NCBI GenBank assembly: GCA_946406115.1
Contig: OX291544.1
Coordinates: 31,017,521 to 31,081,520 of the forward strand
DNA length: 64,000 nucleotides
Reading direction: 5' to 3'
Origin: Apoda limacodes
Lineage: Eukaryota; Arthropoda; Insecta; Lepidoptera; Limacodidae
Below the pieces are notes generated by a model. The model was not told where the DNA came from. It searched no databases and saw only the letters and a list, made by a program, of their open reading frames with translations. Position numbers and translations under genes: made by a program. Positions 1 to 10,684 of the stretch are shown here, one piece after another (the first letter of the stretch is position 1; every line of letters begins with the position of its first letter).

Positions 1-986
1 GAAAAAGCAGTGTACCTACAACTTTCTGATTATGTGGAATATAATAAAATTTTACCAAAGGCTCAATCTGGGTTTAGGAGTGGACATAGCACATTCACAG
101 CCTTATTGGATGTCTTTGCAGCGTCTCATGTCAGCGGGGAACAGGGAAATACACTCAAATCATCATTACAACCTGTGGATCGTAGTATCCCACAGGGATC
201 AATCCTAGGTCCTTTACTTTTTGTCATTTACAGTGCTGACATCATATCTTGTCTTGAGAACTGTCAATATCATCTGTATGCAGATGATTTGCAAATGTAT
301 GTCCCAGTCCCACAACAGAATGTACCTTATGCAGTAAAAAATCTAAATAGTGACTTGAATGGTGTAGCACATTGGTCAGAGAAAAATTGCTTAGCTCTTA
401 ACACAAGCAAGTCAAAGTATATGGTGATTGACTCAAAAAAAAAGTTAAAGAAATATTAAAAGCCAAACCATGTATAACTATTTTAGGACAGAAAGTCGAA
501 TATGTGGAGGAAGCACGGAATCTAGGACTTATTATGGACAGTCACCTCAAATTCGAGGCACACATACAAGAAGCAGCAAAAAATTGTTTTTATAGACTTA
601 AAGTGTTGTACAAACTAAGAGAGTACCTAAGTGTTAACATTAGAATTAGTTTGTGTGAATCACTGATTTTGTCAAAACTTAATTACGCTGACACTGCATA
701 CGGGCCTTGTCTTTTAGCCAAATCACAGCGCCTCATACAACGAGTACAAAACGCGTGCTCGCGATTCTGATTTCGCATACCACCAAGGACTCACGTTACC
801 CCTTTTATAAATAATGCTAAGCTTATGAGGATGGAAGGGCGTCAAAAGTTGCACCTTGCGGTATTAATGTTTGGTATAGTCGAAACAGGAAAACCCGCTT
901 ACCTCGCTGAAAAACTCTGCTGGGCCCGAGATGCAAATAAATATGCAACACGTGCAAAGGGACTATACCTTATTTTTTTGATTTAA
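1..986 (+). pseudogene. LINE-a: jockey-type non-LTR reverse transcriptase, broken 3' half
   Basis: This is the 3' half of a non-LTR retrotransposon RT, which copies its RNA at the nicked target. The reading frame is already open at base 1, so the element continues out of the window. Visible motifs are SGFRSGHST (RT start), IPQGSILGPLLFVIYS (RT block 4) and the catalytic YADD box in HLYADDLQMY. Between the GHST block and PQGS about 60-80 codons expected for this family are missing, including the AFD part of motif A. A frameshift follows near 460-503, then the thumb/C-terminal part (LGLIMDSHLKFEAHI) runs on. A TGA at 768-770 interrupts the frame, which then continues in phase (RIPPRTHVTPF) to about 986. 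Clearly a dead copy. The RT identity is certain; the exact clade (jockey, CR1 or L2) is not. Confidence 0.85.
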
Positions 987-1090
987 TAAAAAATAAGAAA
1001 GAGAGAACTGTTGAACTATCGACTAATTTGTGTTTGCTTAAATACAAAAAGGGACTATACCCCATTATTTTGAATTAATAGCAAATAAGA
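957..1090. repeat. Imperfect direct repeat, about 42 bp, spaced about 90 bp
   Basis: GGGACTATACC followed by a T/A-rich stretch and AATAAGAAA occurs at about 958-1000 and again at about 1049-1090. The first copy overlaps the end of LINE-a, so this may be a duplicated 3' tail or the join between LINE-a and the next element. Confidence 0.6.
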
Positions 1091-1199
1091 AAAAACATAA
1101 CAATGAACTCCAGAAAAGTACTAATATGTCTTTAAAACCTACTTTAGTGGATAATACCGACCAGATTTCATCTCAATACGTTCCAGATGCGGAAAAAAG

Positions 1200-3640
1200 C
1201 CGGTTTTATCGTTAGTAAAAAGAAAACCAAAAATCACAAAAACGTCACTTTATTCCATTAAAATATTGCAGGTCTTATGAATAAATTAAATTTAACTGAA
1301 ATATGTACAGATGAGTTTATAGAAAAAAATATTTAGACATGTTATGCTTCAGTGAATTGTTCAGAAAAGCCGGAAGTGAGGTTAACGCTTACTTGAAAGA
1401 CTTTAAGTTAGCTTGCTCTTTTTCACGTAAAGAAGAAAAATGAGGTGGAGTTTGCATCTTTGTCAGAAAACACTTAGAATATAAAGTTATTTCGGTGTGT
1501 ACGGAAGAATCAGTAAAAAAATATTTTGAATGTTGTGCAATTGAAATTACTTCTATGAAATGTTTAGTAATATGTATATTAAGAATTCCAAACTTAGACA
1601 CTTCTATATTTTTAGAAAATTAGAACAAGTGTTGAGTCAAATATCATTTCGGTGTAAAAATTATATACTGGCGGGTGACCTCAATATTGATACTTCTCGA
1701 GACACAGTTAAATCCGCAATTTTAAAATCACTTTAGTAAACTTTAATCTTAAATTACACATTACGGAACTTACTAGAAAAACGTCTGTATTGACTACATT
1801 ACAAGCAATATCCCAAATGCAATTAGACGTAAGCATCAACTATATTTATAGGATCACAACACGGGCCAAACACTAACTTTTCTTGATGAAAAAAAGGAAC
1901 CTAGAGTACAGTCTTGGTATGTAAAAAAAAGAGACTACAGAAGCGAAAATATAAATAAATTTAAAGAGTATCTATCGAACTAAACCAAAATGGCATCACA
2001 TTTACCAGGACGCTGACGTAAACTGAAGCTTTGACTGAAGTTTCATGAACTATTTTGTGAGTTTTACGACTTATGCTTTCCTATCTTAAAAATAAAAGTG
2101 AAATCTAACATTTTGCGTCCAAAATGAATAACGAATGGGATTAAAAAAGCATGTATTAGAAAAAGACAACTACGATAGCCATACTATAAATATAAAACAC
2201 TGAAACATAAGGATTTATGCAAACAATATACAAAAATACTAAAAAATTGTATGAACTACTCACAGAGAAGTATGAACCACACACATATCTCAAAAGCAAC
2301 AAACAAATATAAGGCAACTTGGGATTTAGTAAGAAATAATCAAGACCAGGTAAAATTAATAAGACCTATTAAGTCTATCGAAAAAATGGATCATCTGAGA
2401 CAGATCCAGTAAAAATCGCCAAAGAGGTTAAGAAACTTTTTTATAAAAGTTGGGAGTAATAAAAATCATAGAAATACTTTGGGCAATAAACCTAAGATTG
2501 GATTTTTCGAAAGCAGTATATTTGTCAAACCATGCTCTAAAGATGAAATCCAAAAAAAATATTGAAAATTTAAAAAATACGAACTCTATTGGCTATGCCT
2601 TCGTGTCGACTAAAGTTTTAAATAGATACCAAACAAATAACTCCCATAATAACTTACCTTGTAAACCTATCATATAAGGAATTTTTCCAGAAGAACTCAA
2701 AATATGTATAATAAAACCACTATTTAAAAAGTCAGACGTTGAAGAACTAAACAGCTATAAATCATTAACATTATTATCCCTTTTTTCGTAAATATTTGAA
2801 TGAACTATTCATAACCGTATCTCAAACTTCTTAGATATACATCAAATTATAAATCCTGAACAAAACGGTTTTCAAACATAAGTCTACAACCCTTGCTACT
2901 TTTAACTTAATAAAAAATATAACTGAAAAATTCGACAAAAAAATTCCAGTGGTAGCGATGGACTGCAACTGGAAGTCTCATATTCAGAACGTGTGCTCCA
3001 AAATACATAGCTTCACTTACGCCCTTAGACAGTTACGAACACTGGCAACTGAAAAAGCTGCACTAACAGCATATCATGGGTATGTTGTTTATAATGGGGC
3101 AATTCAACTTTATTAAACGAAGCCTTTATTGCCCAAAAAAAAGGATTAGAGCAATTTGTGGTGTTGGGCCATTACATTTATGTAGACCTTTGTTTAAAAG
3201 ACTAAAGATATTGACACTTGTTTCTCTTTACATACTTGAAATAGGTCTCTTTATGAATAAAAATGTTTATATTTATAAAGAATCCAATGAAACAAAATTA
3301 AAACTAGAATAGTGTCAAAGAACTCTATATCAAAAAAAATGTTACATCACGTCAATTATGGTGTTTAATAAGATACCTAAAGACATCAGAGAGATTACAA
3401 TAATTCATTACAAATACAGACTGCCGCAATAGCTTGTGAATCGATGCTTTTATACGTTAAAAGAATTGCTCGAATATAAATAACCAAGTGTGATATTTTT
3501 GTAAACCAAGATATAATAAGAATAATTTTGCATGCCTTAAGAAGGTGAAACATGTTTTGTACTTAAATACTTTAGAACCATCATATGTAACCGTGTTTCT
3601 TGCAAATAAATCTATTTATTTATTTATTTAAATTTGCTAG
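1200..3640 (+). mobile_element. LINE-b: Zenon/CR1-type non-LTR retrotransposon relic
   Basis: A heavily decayed LINE in the plus orientation. The order of recognisable parts is endonuclease (about 1,250-1,900), linker (about 1,900-2,430), RT fingers (about 2,430-2,960), RT thumb/C-terminus (about 2,960-3,430), and an AT-rich 3' end with repeated TTTA near 3,603-3,635. The RT core between about 2,960 and the C-terminal part is missing, because sequence from before the catalytic block joins directly to sequence after it. A short TTTA-type repeat rather than poly(A) fits CR1-like elements. The name Zenon-type is from memory of the C-terminal motif RAICGVGPLHLCRPLFKRLK. No target duplication was found. 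Confidence 0.75.
1255..3430 (+). pseudogene. LINE-b endonuclease/reverse transcriptase, many stops and frameshifts
   Basis: Translated piecewise over all three frames. The apurinic-endonuclease part shows GGVCIFVRKHLEYKV near 1,445-1,490 and the catalytic motif AGDLNID near 1,672-1,692. The RT part shows GIFPEELKICIIKPLFKKSD near 2,680-2,740, INPEQNGFQT near 2,853-2,882, and the downstream block WKSHIQNVCSKIHSF near 2,970. The longest clean piece, about 3,076-3,312, carries the conserved C-terminal stretch RAICGVGPLHLCRPLFKRLK. The YADD box and motif A are absent, lost in an internal deletion near 2,960. There are too many disablements to count exactly. The protein is known to nick target DNA and reverse-transcribe its own RNA; this copy cannot. 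Confidence 0.7.
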
Positions 3641-4165
3641 ATTGGAAAAAGGTATTTAAAGCAGTAGTTTATTAAATACAGATGAATACATTTTAGTTTG
3701 CTTTTATAAATTCCAACTTGTTAAGAACGCTTTTCTGCAAACTTAAATGTCCATTTTATTTATTAAAGCACTAATGCACAAGAATTTGCTCATCAGATGC
3801 TGTGAAACAAAGTTAGCGAGCTTTACTGTATCTTTTAGTAGTCCTTTGACAAATTTCTCAGAGCAATTTGTGCACGTACAGTGGACTGCATGTTGGGAAC
3901 AAGAGAGCCAATGTAGATCGACACTAGCGCGGCAGTAATATTAATTATATCAGTACTACAATAGTATTAAAGCACAGCATTTTAGTGTTTTCGGTTTAAA
4001 CCAAAATAAGTAGCAAGTACGAGTTAAAATTTAGAATAACTTTATTTTTTTCTATTCATTAGGTACTGTATTGCAACCAAAGACAAAAAAAACCTATCAA
4101 GTACATACCTCTCGTTGCGCCTGACCAATTGATCGGTTTTTATATTTTTTGCATTAAATCTAGTT
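3640..4165. other. AT-rich spacer with one dispersed repeat
   Basis: About 3,755-3,880 matches 14,520-14,645 (see the entry there): both have TTTATT then ACAAATTTCT and AGCAATTT in the same order. The rest (3,885-4,165) shows no gene or element that I recognise. Confidence 0.5.
3755..3880. repeat. Dispersed repeat rJ, copy 1
   Basis: Shares CCTTTGACAAATTTCT and neighbouring blocks with 14,520-14,645 in the same orientation. The copies are diverged but collinear over about 120 bp. The family is not recognised. Confidence 0.5.
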
Positions 4166-4169
4166 TCAG

Positions 4170-4590
4170 CCGGCAAAAGGCTGATAATCTTTTTCGATGA
4201 TGATGACGTAACTCGACTTTTTGATCACTTAAACTTAACGACTAACGAAGTTCTTGAAAAAATCTCTATGTAGAGCTTATATATTTTGTAAACTGTAACG
4301 GTCGCCATAGTGGGTGGCTTAGTTTTAGGACCAATATATGACTATGTATGGACATCAAAAGAATATGCAATTCTTTCAACTGGCACTTTTCTTACAATAG
4401 TATCAGATATAACTTTTTCTTACAATAGTATATAAAAGTCCTGATAAGCTTCTTGCTGGATCTTTTGTCTTGGCTCTTTTGGCAATCTCGTCTGGACTTA
4501 GGTACCATGCAAACAAACCATTTTATTTGACCCAGCTAACTTGCGTCTTGTGTAGTATGATAAATCGGCAGACTGGAATCGACGCATGAC
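4170..4590 (+). pseudogene. Unrecognised coding-like relic, probable two-helix membrane protein
   Basis: Frame 2 reads like a real protein over about 100 codons with only two stops (near 4,271 and 4,289). It begins with an acidic, polar stretch (FFDDDDVTRLFDHLNL, LTTNEVLEKISM), followed by a hydrophobic segment (TVAIVGGLVLGPIYDYVW), a polar turn (TSKEYAILSTG), and after a break a second hydrophobic segment (KLLAGSFVLALLAISSGL). The break is a 28-bp insertion: TTTTCTTACAATAGTAT occurs at 4,387-4,403 and again at 4,415-4,431. Removing 28 bp puts both halves in one frame. The end is near TGA at about 4,588. I do not recognise the family. It could be a host-gene fragment, a processed pseudogene or cargo of an element; chance is possible but unlikely given the frame restoration. 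Confidence 0.4.
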
Positions 4591-4702
4591 CTTCGTCTTC
4601 GTCGTTCTTGAATGTTGATTCTATATATTAATTTATTTTAAATTTTTGACATGTTTGCTTGTAATTATTTAGAAAATTTTCTAAATATTTTTATTCCTTA
4701 CT

Positions 4703-5288
4703 AGATTTTGCCAGCGGTTTCGCCCGCCCTAAATCGGTTATCGGCGTGGAACTCCTTTTTTAACTCACTAATTATTATACTTATGACGTTTGCTATAGCA
4801 AGCTGTAGCTATAGCTATAGTTCGTCAAGACTCGATTATAGTTATTCTCGCGGGAACTTTTTAATTTTTCTTGATAAAAAGTAGCTCATGTGCTATTCCA
4901 GGACTTAATCTTTAGGTGCGTCAAGTTTCATCCCGATCGGTCCAGTGGTTGTAGCCTCCCCTAATTTGGTTATCGGCGAGGAACTCCTTAATTAAGTATA
5001 CTAATTTGCTAGCGGCTCCTTTTGCCCTAAATTCGGTTATCGGCGACTGTTATTTACTCCTTAATTACACTAATGAAGTTTTACTATATCAAGCTGTAGC
5101 TATAGTTCGTTTAAGCTCGATTATAGTTATTCCCGCTGGAATTTCGGGATAAAAAGTAGCCTCTATGCTATTTCAGGACCTAACATACATGTATGCCAAG
5201 TTTCATCCCGATCCGTCCAGTGGTTGAAGCGTGAAAGAGTAACAAACACCCAAACAAACTTTCACATTTATAATATTAGTACGATTAT
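4703..5288 (+). repeat. Repeat rA, internally duplicated copy
   Basis: Starts TACTAGATTTTGCCAGCGG and ends with TTTATAATATTAGTA, the two ends seen in complete rA copies (compare 55,269-55,592). The body appears more than once: GGTTATCGGCG recurs at about 4,737, 4,968 and 5,035, and the near-end motif CCAGTGGTTG at about 4,943 and 5,218. So a partial copy is joined head-to-tail to a second one. This family is extremely common in Lepidoptera and resembles the non-autonomous Helitron-like (Lep1-type) repeats; that name is from memory. Confidence 0.75.
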
Positions 5289-5443
5289 TTTAGTTTTGTA
5301 TTTGACGATATTTGTGTGAATTTATTATGTATATTTTTTTTAAGACATAATTTAATTTTAATAAGAAATAAATGACATACCATAGAAAAGTTTTCAGTTT
5401 ACAGATGTTGACACTCTTATTATGTTCTGCTTTGGGTTAAGGC

Positions 5444-5830
5444 CGCATATTGATAGTCTTTATTTTACAAAAAAGAGTAGTACGGCCAATCTATAAATTG
5501 GGACCTAGAAATTCTTTTATGGAAATTGATATTTTATTTGTTCCTTGCCAATATATCTACACTTGTATAATGAATGTACCCAAAAATTGGCAAAAATTGT
5601 ATTTGCTCAAAATAGTGACCTACACAGTGAATAAGGATAAATTGGTAATAACAAAATGTCATCTTCAGAGGGTACAAAGCTCTTTTGTAATTCAAATTTT
5701 TACACTCAAATTCCAGAACAAGTGGTTAATTTACTTCTAAATAAATTTAAAAGACTTAATTTTAAATGCACATCAAAAACCTTATCACCCGTCAATTTAT
5801 TGACATCAAAATAATTATTGTAATGCTAAC
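5444..5830 (+). pseudogene. LINE-c: RT C-terminal fragment, 5'-truncated
   Basis: The translated pieces (IYKLGPRNS, EIDILFVPCQYIY, VNKDKLVITKCHLQ, IPEQVVNLLLNKFKR) match, in order, the C-terminus of the LINE-c reverse transcriptase at 27,693-28,379 in this window. Several frameshifts break it. Only the last about 120 codons and a short 3' region remain, the usual product of incomplete reverse transcription. No poly(A) or target duplication was found. Confidence 0.75.
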
Positions 5831-6193
5831 AAACCAAATCTTTAACAAAACTAGCACTAGAAAAAGTCCGAAAATATGCATCAATCAATTTTCCTCTAAT
5901 GCGCGACAAAAAAGTTATCCAATGTACTAAAATATTATTTTTATATTAAATATACATCAAATTAACCACAGCGTACAAACGTAGTACTCACACATAAAAC
6001 AAAATAACTATTTTTGCAACATGTTTTCTACTAAGCATCTCAAAACTCACTCAACAAAAGTCTTAAAATTTCAGAAAACACGCTCAGCCAATTGACTAAT
6101 TTACTATAGCAAAGTATTGCCTTTACCTGGCATTATTTTTTAAAGTTAATCTAGGTAATATACTAAAACTTATATCACTTTGCCGCTGAGTAA
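5831..6193. other. AT-rich spacer
   Basis: No coding, tandem or inverted structure that I can support between the LINE-c tail and the GC-richer MULE start. Confidence 0.5.
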
Positions 6194-6460
6194 GGGCCTA
6201 CCTCTAGCGAGCAAGTGAGATGCGGTTCGCGAAGCTTGCGCGGGAGTAAGTGTGAGTGGGACAGGGATGTGTGCTGCGTGTACGCAGGCAGTGTACGTAA
6301 TTGTTTGTTTTTTCCACAGAGAATAGTAATTATACCAAAAGAAATGCATTTAATTTATTGTGATCAGTCTAGTCTTATGATAATTGCAGTGAAAACTTCT
6401 GTGTGATTGTAGTGAATTTTACTAGTACTTATTAATTTCAATTAATAGTTATACATTACA

Positions 6461-8510
6461 ATGGAATTGGACGTTTTTACCTAATAACATTCAACACCAA
6501 AATTATAGTACTGTTCGGAAAGTGATCCTGAAGTGCAAGAGGAACCATCTACCAAGCGAACAAAAAAGAGTGGTCTCGATTGGATTTTCGAAAAAGATTT
6601 GAAAATTCTGAAGAAGCACAACAATTTATTTAACCTAAAAATACTTTGACCTGTAAATTTTCTCATACAACGGAGAAAGATAAAAAACAGTATTACCGTT
6701 GCAAAAAGGTTAAATACCGTGGCCCTCAGTGTGCGGCACAGATTTATTTGCTTTTTAAATCAAATTTTGATACCGTATTACTGTACCGCACAGACAGCGA
6801 CCATGATCATGAGAATATTATAATAGTAATATAATAATATAATCTTTATTTCAGCCAAAAAAGCCATAGGTCATACAAAATATGTATAAAAATAAGACAA
6901 ATAATAATATACAAATATTAAAATCTACAGATCTAAAGAGATCAACCGTCTAGTCACTTTCGGTTCTCGTCCCGATGCAGAGAAATCCAGTATTTATATA
7001 TAGGGCTTTCTAGACCTGTACCAATCACTTGCAGTAAGGTATTATTGGAATAGCGAACCCTCTCCCAAAAAACGCCACACGAGTCCTCATGACAGCAAAA
7101 AAGGCCGGCACTCCCGCCTCAGCAAACATGCTTGATGCGCTACAGTAACGCGGCCGACGCATAATAATGCGAAACGCGTCGTTGAATTGCACTCTCATGG
7201 TGCTATACGAATTACGCGAAAAATTAGACCAGAGCTGGCAAGTGTAGAAACACAGGCAGTAGGCATTAAATAATGTCAACTTAACCTCATCACTACACCT
7301 GCCAAACCTACGCGCAATCTTGTTGCACCGAACCGAAAGGGCCCGTCTTTCCCGCTCAATGTCAAAGTCATCCCTAAGATCAGGCGTAAGTAGACGCCCC
7401 AATAATAGGACCAAAAGTAATTATGGCATAAGCCAAGAAACAAGGAATGAAATTAACAAACTTAACGCTCTTCATTTGAAGCCAAAGGCTATTGTAAAAC
7501 GTTTAAGTGGAATGAAAGATATTGAAGTACCCTCAAAAATCAATTAAGACGTATGATCGTCGCAGAGCTATTTATGACCCTTCTACAACCAGTCGCGGAG
7601 AATTAAAACAATGGTAAATCAATTTGATCCAATTTGCAATAGCAATATAGCAATTTCTACATCAGAGCGTAAAGATTTCAAAATGTTGTTTGAAGCGATC
7701 AAAAAATCTGTTTTTATCCTTTACTCCTTGACTATCGAACCTGAAGCTCTAATTTGCGACGCAGCAAAAAGCATTCAATACGCTTTCCATGAAGTGTTTG
7801 GCACTGGAGAACCCATAAAAATGTGTTGGGCGCATGCTAAAAAAACATACAAAAAAGTTTTAAAAAAAATAAACAGAAAGCTAATAAAATACTCAGTGAC
7901 TTCCCGTGCCTTATTCAGCCAAGAAATAGAAGAGTTTTTACGTAAGCACTTACAAGAACAACATATTTTAAACGTGAGTGGGTCTCCCTCAATCCAATGC
8001 CAGTGACAAATAATGCCCTAGAATCTTTCAACAAAAATATAAAGACAGCCACTTCCTTGCTTTCACTGTCTAGGTTTCTAACAGTCACAACGAACATAGA
8101 TAATGAATGGTCTACAAAATTATAAAATAGAGACATTTCAAAATGTACCTCCAGTAGAACTGAAAGACTGGACTCATGTGTATGAATGGGCAAAAAGTGA
8201 CAGGAGCGTCAAAGTCTTAGAATCAAACTCCGCACAAACACTTTTATATTAGCAAGCTCAACGGCAAGGAGTATTCTAGTTGGTCAAGACTGGACCACTT
8301 TCGATGAATTTAGAAAAAATGCTTTTGCGTATTGGAGGGTTATCTTGCCCACTTAAAGAAACGCCTGAATGGATGGTAAATGCACCTGCCTCCATTTTTT
8401 CAAGAATTTTATATGCGATCATGTAATCGGGCTTGCAATTTGGTTCAAGTTTGTGACCGCCTGCACAAGCCAAGAATATACCTGTAGGCCAAAAAAGAAA
8501 AACCTGCTTT
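6461..8510 (+). pseudogene. MULE transposase with FLYWCH and SWIM zinc fingers
   Basis: Starts at ATG 6,461 (MELDVFT then a stop) and continues in pieces. The N-terminal FLYWCH-type finger lies at 6,646-6,819: KKQYYRCKKVKYRGPQC, then HDHE, giving the C-C-H-H set. After the LINE insertion the frame resumes near 7,417 (NYGISQETRNEINKLNALHL). The catalytic MULE domain is visible at 7,611-8,060: EPEALICDAAKSIQYAF, where the Asp is in the position of an active-site residue, then KMCWAHAKK and PMPVTNNALESFNKNIK. A SWIM finger (CxC..CxH) lies near 8,372-8,440: GKCTCLHFFKNFICDHVIGL. At least one early stop, several frameshifts and the 585-bp insertion kill it. Transposases of this type cut and paste the element through their terminal repeats and make 9-bp target duplications. 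Confidence 0.85.
6831..7415 (-). mobile_element. 5'-truncated LINE inserted in the MULE transposase
   Basis: On the minus strand, 7,025-7,414 encodes an RT C-terminal region: RERRALSVRCNKIARRFGRC, EVKLTLFNAYCLCFYTCQLW, AFRIIMRRPRYCSASSMFAE. A 3' untranslated part follows (6,838-7,024) ending with an ATT-type repeat rather than poly(A), as in RTE-like and some CR1-like elements. The insertion separates the FLYWCH finger from the rest of the MULE protein, so the LINE is younger than the MULE. AGTAAT occurs at 6,825-6,830 and 7,416-7,421 and is a candidate, rather short, target duplication. Confidence 0.8.
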
Positions 8511-8887
8511 AATAATTCAATATAAACTACAATAAAGTTGAAGTTACGAACTATTTGTATCTAATTTTATATTTGGTGGATGATCTCATTGTGTTGTATT
8601 TAGCAAATAATTAGATTTTTATGACAAGCTAAAATAGTGCTTCACTTAAATAAATTGCCTTATGCGTTAAAAAAATAGAAGCTACATTTAAACAAAAATG
8701 AATGACAAAGTTATTATTAAATATTCGTCCAAAAAAAAACTCCGCTTTTTAATTAATAGAGATGTGTCACGAACTCAAATTGTTGCTAAAATAATAATAT
8801 TTTTATGTAACTATTTTGCTGTGCAATCAGTATTATTGATTAGAATTGGATTTTTTTTTATATAGATTTTTTGAATTACAGTTAAAT

Positions 8888-9084
8888 ACTAGCCAATTTC
8901 TGCGTCTTCCGGAGAAACAGCGTGGGTCGGCCTCCTACCAGGTGGACAGACAATCTGGTCAGAGCCGCAGGAAGCGGATGGGCGCGGGCGGCTCAGGACC
9001 GGCCGTTGTGGAGACATATGGGGGAGGCCTACGTTCAGCAGTGGACGTCTTTCGGCTGCAACAAACGAACAAACTAGCCAATTT
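8888..9084 (+). mobile_element. LINE 3'-end fragment with perfect 12-bp target duplication
   Basis: ACTAGCCAATTT is present at 8,888-8,899 and 9,073-9,084. Between them 173 bp encode the last codons of a LINE RT: GRPPTRWTDNLVRAAGSGWA, AAQDRPLWRHMGEAYVQQW, then a stop in the tail. The tail is a short CAACAAACGAACAA repeat, not poly(A). This is a severely 5'-truncated retrotransposition event with clean boundaries, nested in the 3' part of the MULE. It is a different LINE family from the one at 6,831-7,415, or a different part of it. Confidence 0.85.
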
Positions 9085-9251
9085 AAAATACATTATGACA
9101 AAGATAGTTTAAGACGGGTATACCCCAACGATCTTGCTTGTTTGAGCAAAGCTATTAAAAATACCCCCCTGCGCATCCCAATTACCTCTTTACGGAGTCG
9201 AGCTTAGAATCGCTAAGTCGCGGCCTAGTGAGAGTTTTTAAACGTAGGCCC

Positions 9252-10454
9252 GCACGCATCACATATATTTAGGACAAGTTAGAGTAAATGTTGATTTATG
9301 ATTCAAATTGATAAATAATAGCCAGGGTTGGAATAAGGAAGTGTGATTTAAAGAATCTATACTATAATTATAAGCGGAATCGTAGTTAGAGATAAAAACA
9401 TTTGTATGCACGTAGTTAGCCGGCCCTTTGTCGGAAAAATATTATCATAAATATAAAACCTAACATCGCTAGAGTTTGTTGTACGTACTATATATCTAAT
9501 CTTTTTGATAATTATTGTGCAAACGTGTGTTTAATGGGCATTAAGTATCTCAGTTTTCCGGTTGGACTTGAAAAACGTTTCTACTTTTGAAGCCTGAACT
9601 TTTGAATAAAGATCATCTAAATACGTTTCGAATTGAGGTTAACCAGTCTCCATTACCAAAACAGTCATCTCCTTTCTTGTGTGTACCTAAAGTAAGAATC
9701 TACTTATGTGAAATGTTTTATTATGAAATTAGGGCACCAATTTGCAGCTAAACATGATTAAGTTTATATTAAGCATCAAGCCTTACAATATGGACCGACC
9801 TTAACAATACGTTAGGATTGCAGTTTTCACTGTATTTTATTTGAACAATATTGTAATTTTATTAATATAAACGAATAACCACACATATAGTCCTAAAAAT
9901 TCACTGTTTTAAATCTAAAAAAATACCAAAATTGTTAGTAGTTTTTCGATCGTTACTTTACTAAATGAACCAAAACATATCGGCTTTCAACGAAAGTGGA
10001 ACAGAATCTGAACAAAAGTTACATTTGTGATTCAAATGTGAGAAATCTGAATCACAAAATTTTGTTCACTTTGCCAAAAGTTCACTTTGGTATGACATTG
10101 TGTTTTTGTTGAAAAATTCTGTGACGGCGCCGTAACGATAAACTGGGAAAGGAATACGTTTTTATTTTGTTACAGAAATAAAATTCCTTTAAAAGGACAT
10201 GTGTATTCAGTGGAAAGTGTAAGTTAAGTGGATTGAATGTAAATCATAATACTTTAGAAGATTATACTTGTATTCTTTATAAAGCGACACTCATTTTTTT
10301 TATTCAACGATTAGGTACTAAAAGTACAATTAAAACTTATAAACAATGAATATGTGTTTTGCCTTTAAGAAAGTTCAATACAACACGGCAACATAATATT
10401 CAAATTTTCAGCAAAGAAAATAAGGTCTTTAAAAAATACGTAACTTCTTTCTAC
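9252..10454. other. Spacer, nothing recognised
   Basis: AT-rich sequence with no convincing frame. 9,288-9,650 has TATA-like and AATAAA-like words that could suggest a solo LTR, but no bounded TG...CA unit or target duplication could be shown. Confidence 0.4.
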
Positions 10455-10645
10455 ATATTATCATGCCTCATCAGATGTTTATCCTACAGGGGCACAGTAG
10501 GCCTCTTCTGGGAAAAAAAGATTTAGGCCATAGTTCATCGCTGTGTCTCAATGTTAATTGGTAGACGTTGTCGAGCTACTGGCCACATATTGACTGGCAG
10601 AAATTTCAAGACGCCAATAAGGCCTCTTTTCATAATATGACAGCA
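10455..10645 (-). repeat. SINE/LINE tail of the ACTATGGCCTAAA type
   Basis: On the minus strand it reads GAACTATGGCCTAAA, then AGAGGCCTACTGTGCCCC and TGTAGG. The same order (ACTATGGCCTAA, AGAGGCC, CTGTAGTGGGGA) occurs at 15,990-16,050, and a third piece at 47,700-47,725. This 3' end is widespread in moth genomes. The 5' part is too diverged to define. Confidence 0.55.
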
Positions 10646-10684
10646 GCTGGGATCGACAGTTTAAGCTTTAAGGAACTCAGGGAA

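Larger units (their letters stand above)
6194..9251 (+). mobile_element. Mutator-like DNA transposon (MULE, FLYWCH/Phantom-like) with nested LINE insertions
   Basis: A class II element whose transposase relic runs from about 6,461 to 8,510. The proposed ends are GGGCCTAC at 6,194-6,201 and its reverse complement GTAGGCCC at 9,244-9,251. Both ends are GC-richer than the surroundings, but internal similarity of the two ends is weak. The 9-bp flanks (6,185-6,193 and 9,252-9,260) do not match, so the ends are provisional. Two LINE pieces sit inside: 6,831-7,415 (minus) and 8,900-9,072 (plus). Without them the element would be about 2.3 kb. A possible 5' leader with an intron-like stretch ending TTTTTTCCACAG lies near 6,296-6,320. 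The lineage name Phantom is from memory of the FLYWCH plus MULE plus SWIM combination. Confidence 0.65.

Noticed and set aside
8846..9112. Plus-strand frame of 88 codons
   Set aside because: Shadow frame of the LINE tail, which is coded in another frame and ends inside the target duplication.
6185..9260. 9-bp target duplication for the MULE
   Set aside because: GCTGAGTAA and GCACGCATC do not match, so the exact ends remain unproven.
9288..9650. Possible solo LTR with TATA-like and AATAAA words
   Set aside because: No TG...CA unit could be bounded and no flanking duplication was found.
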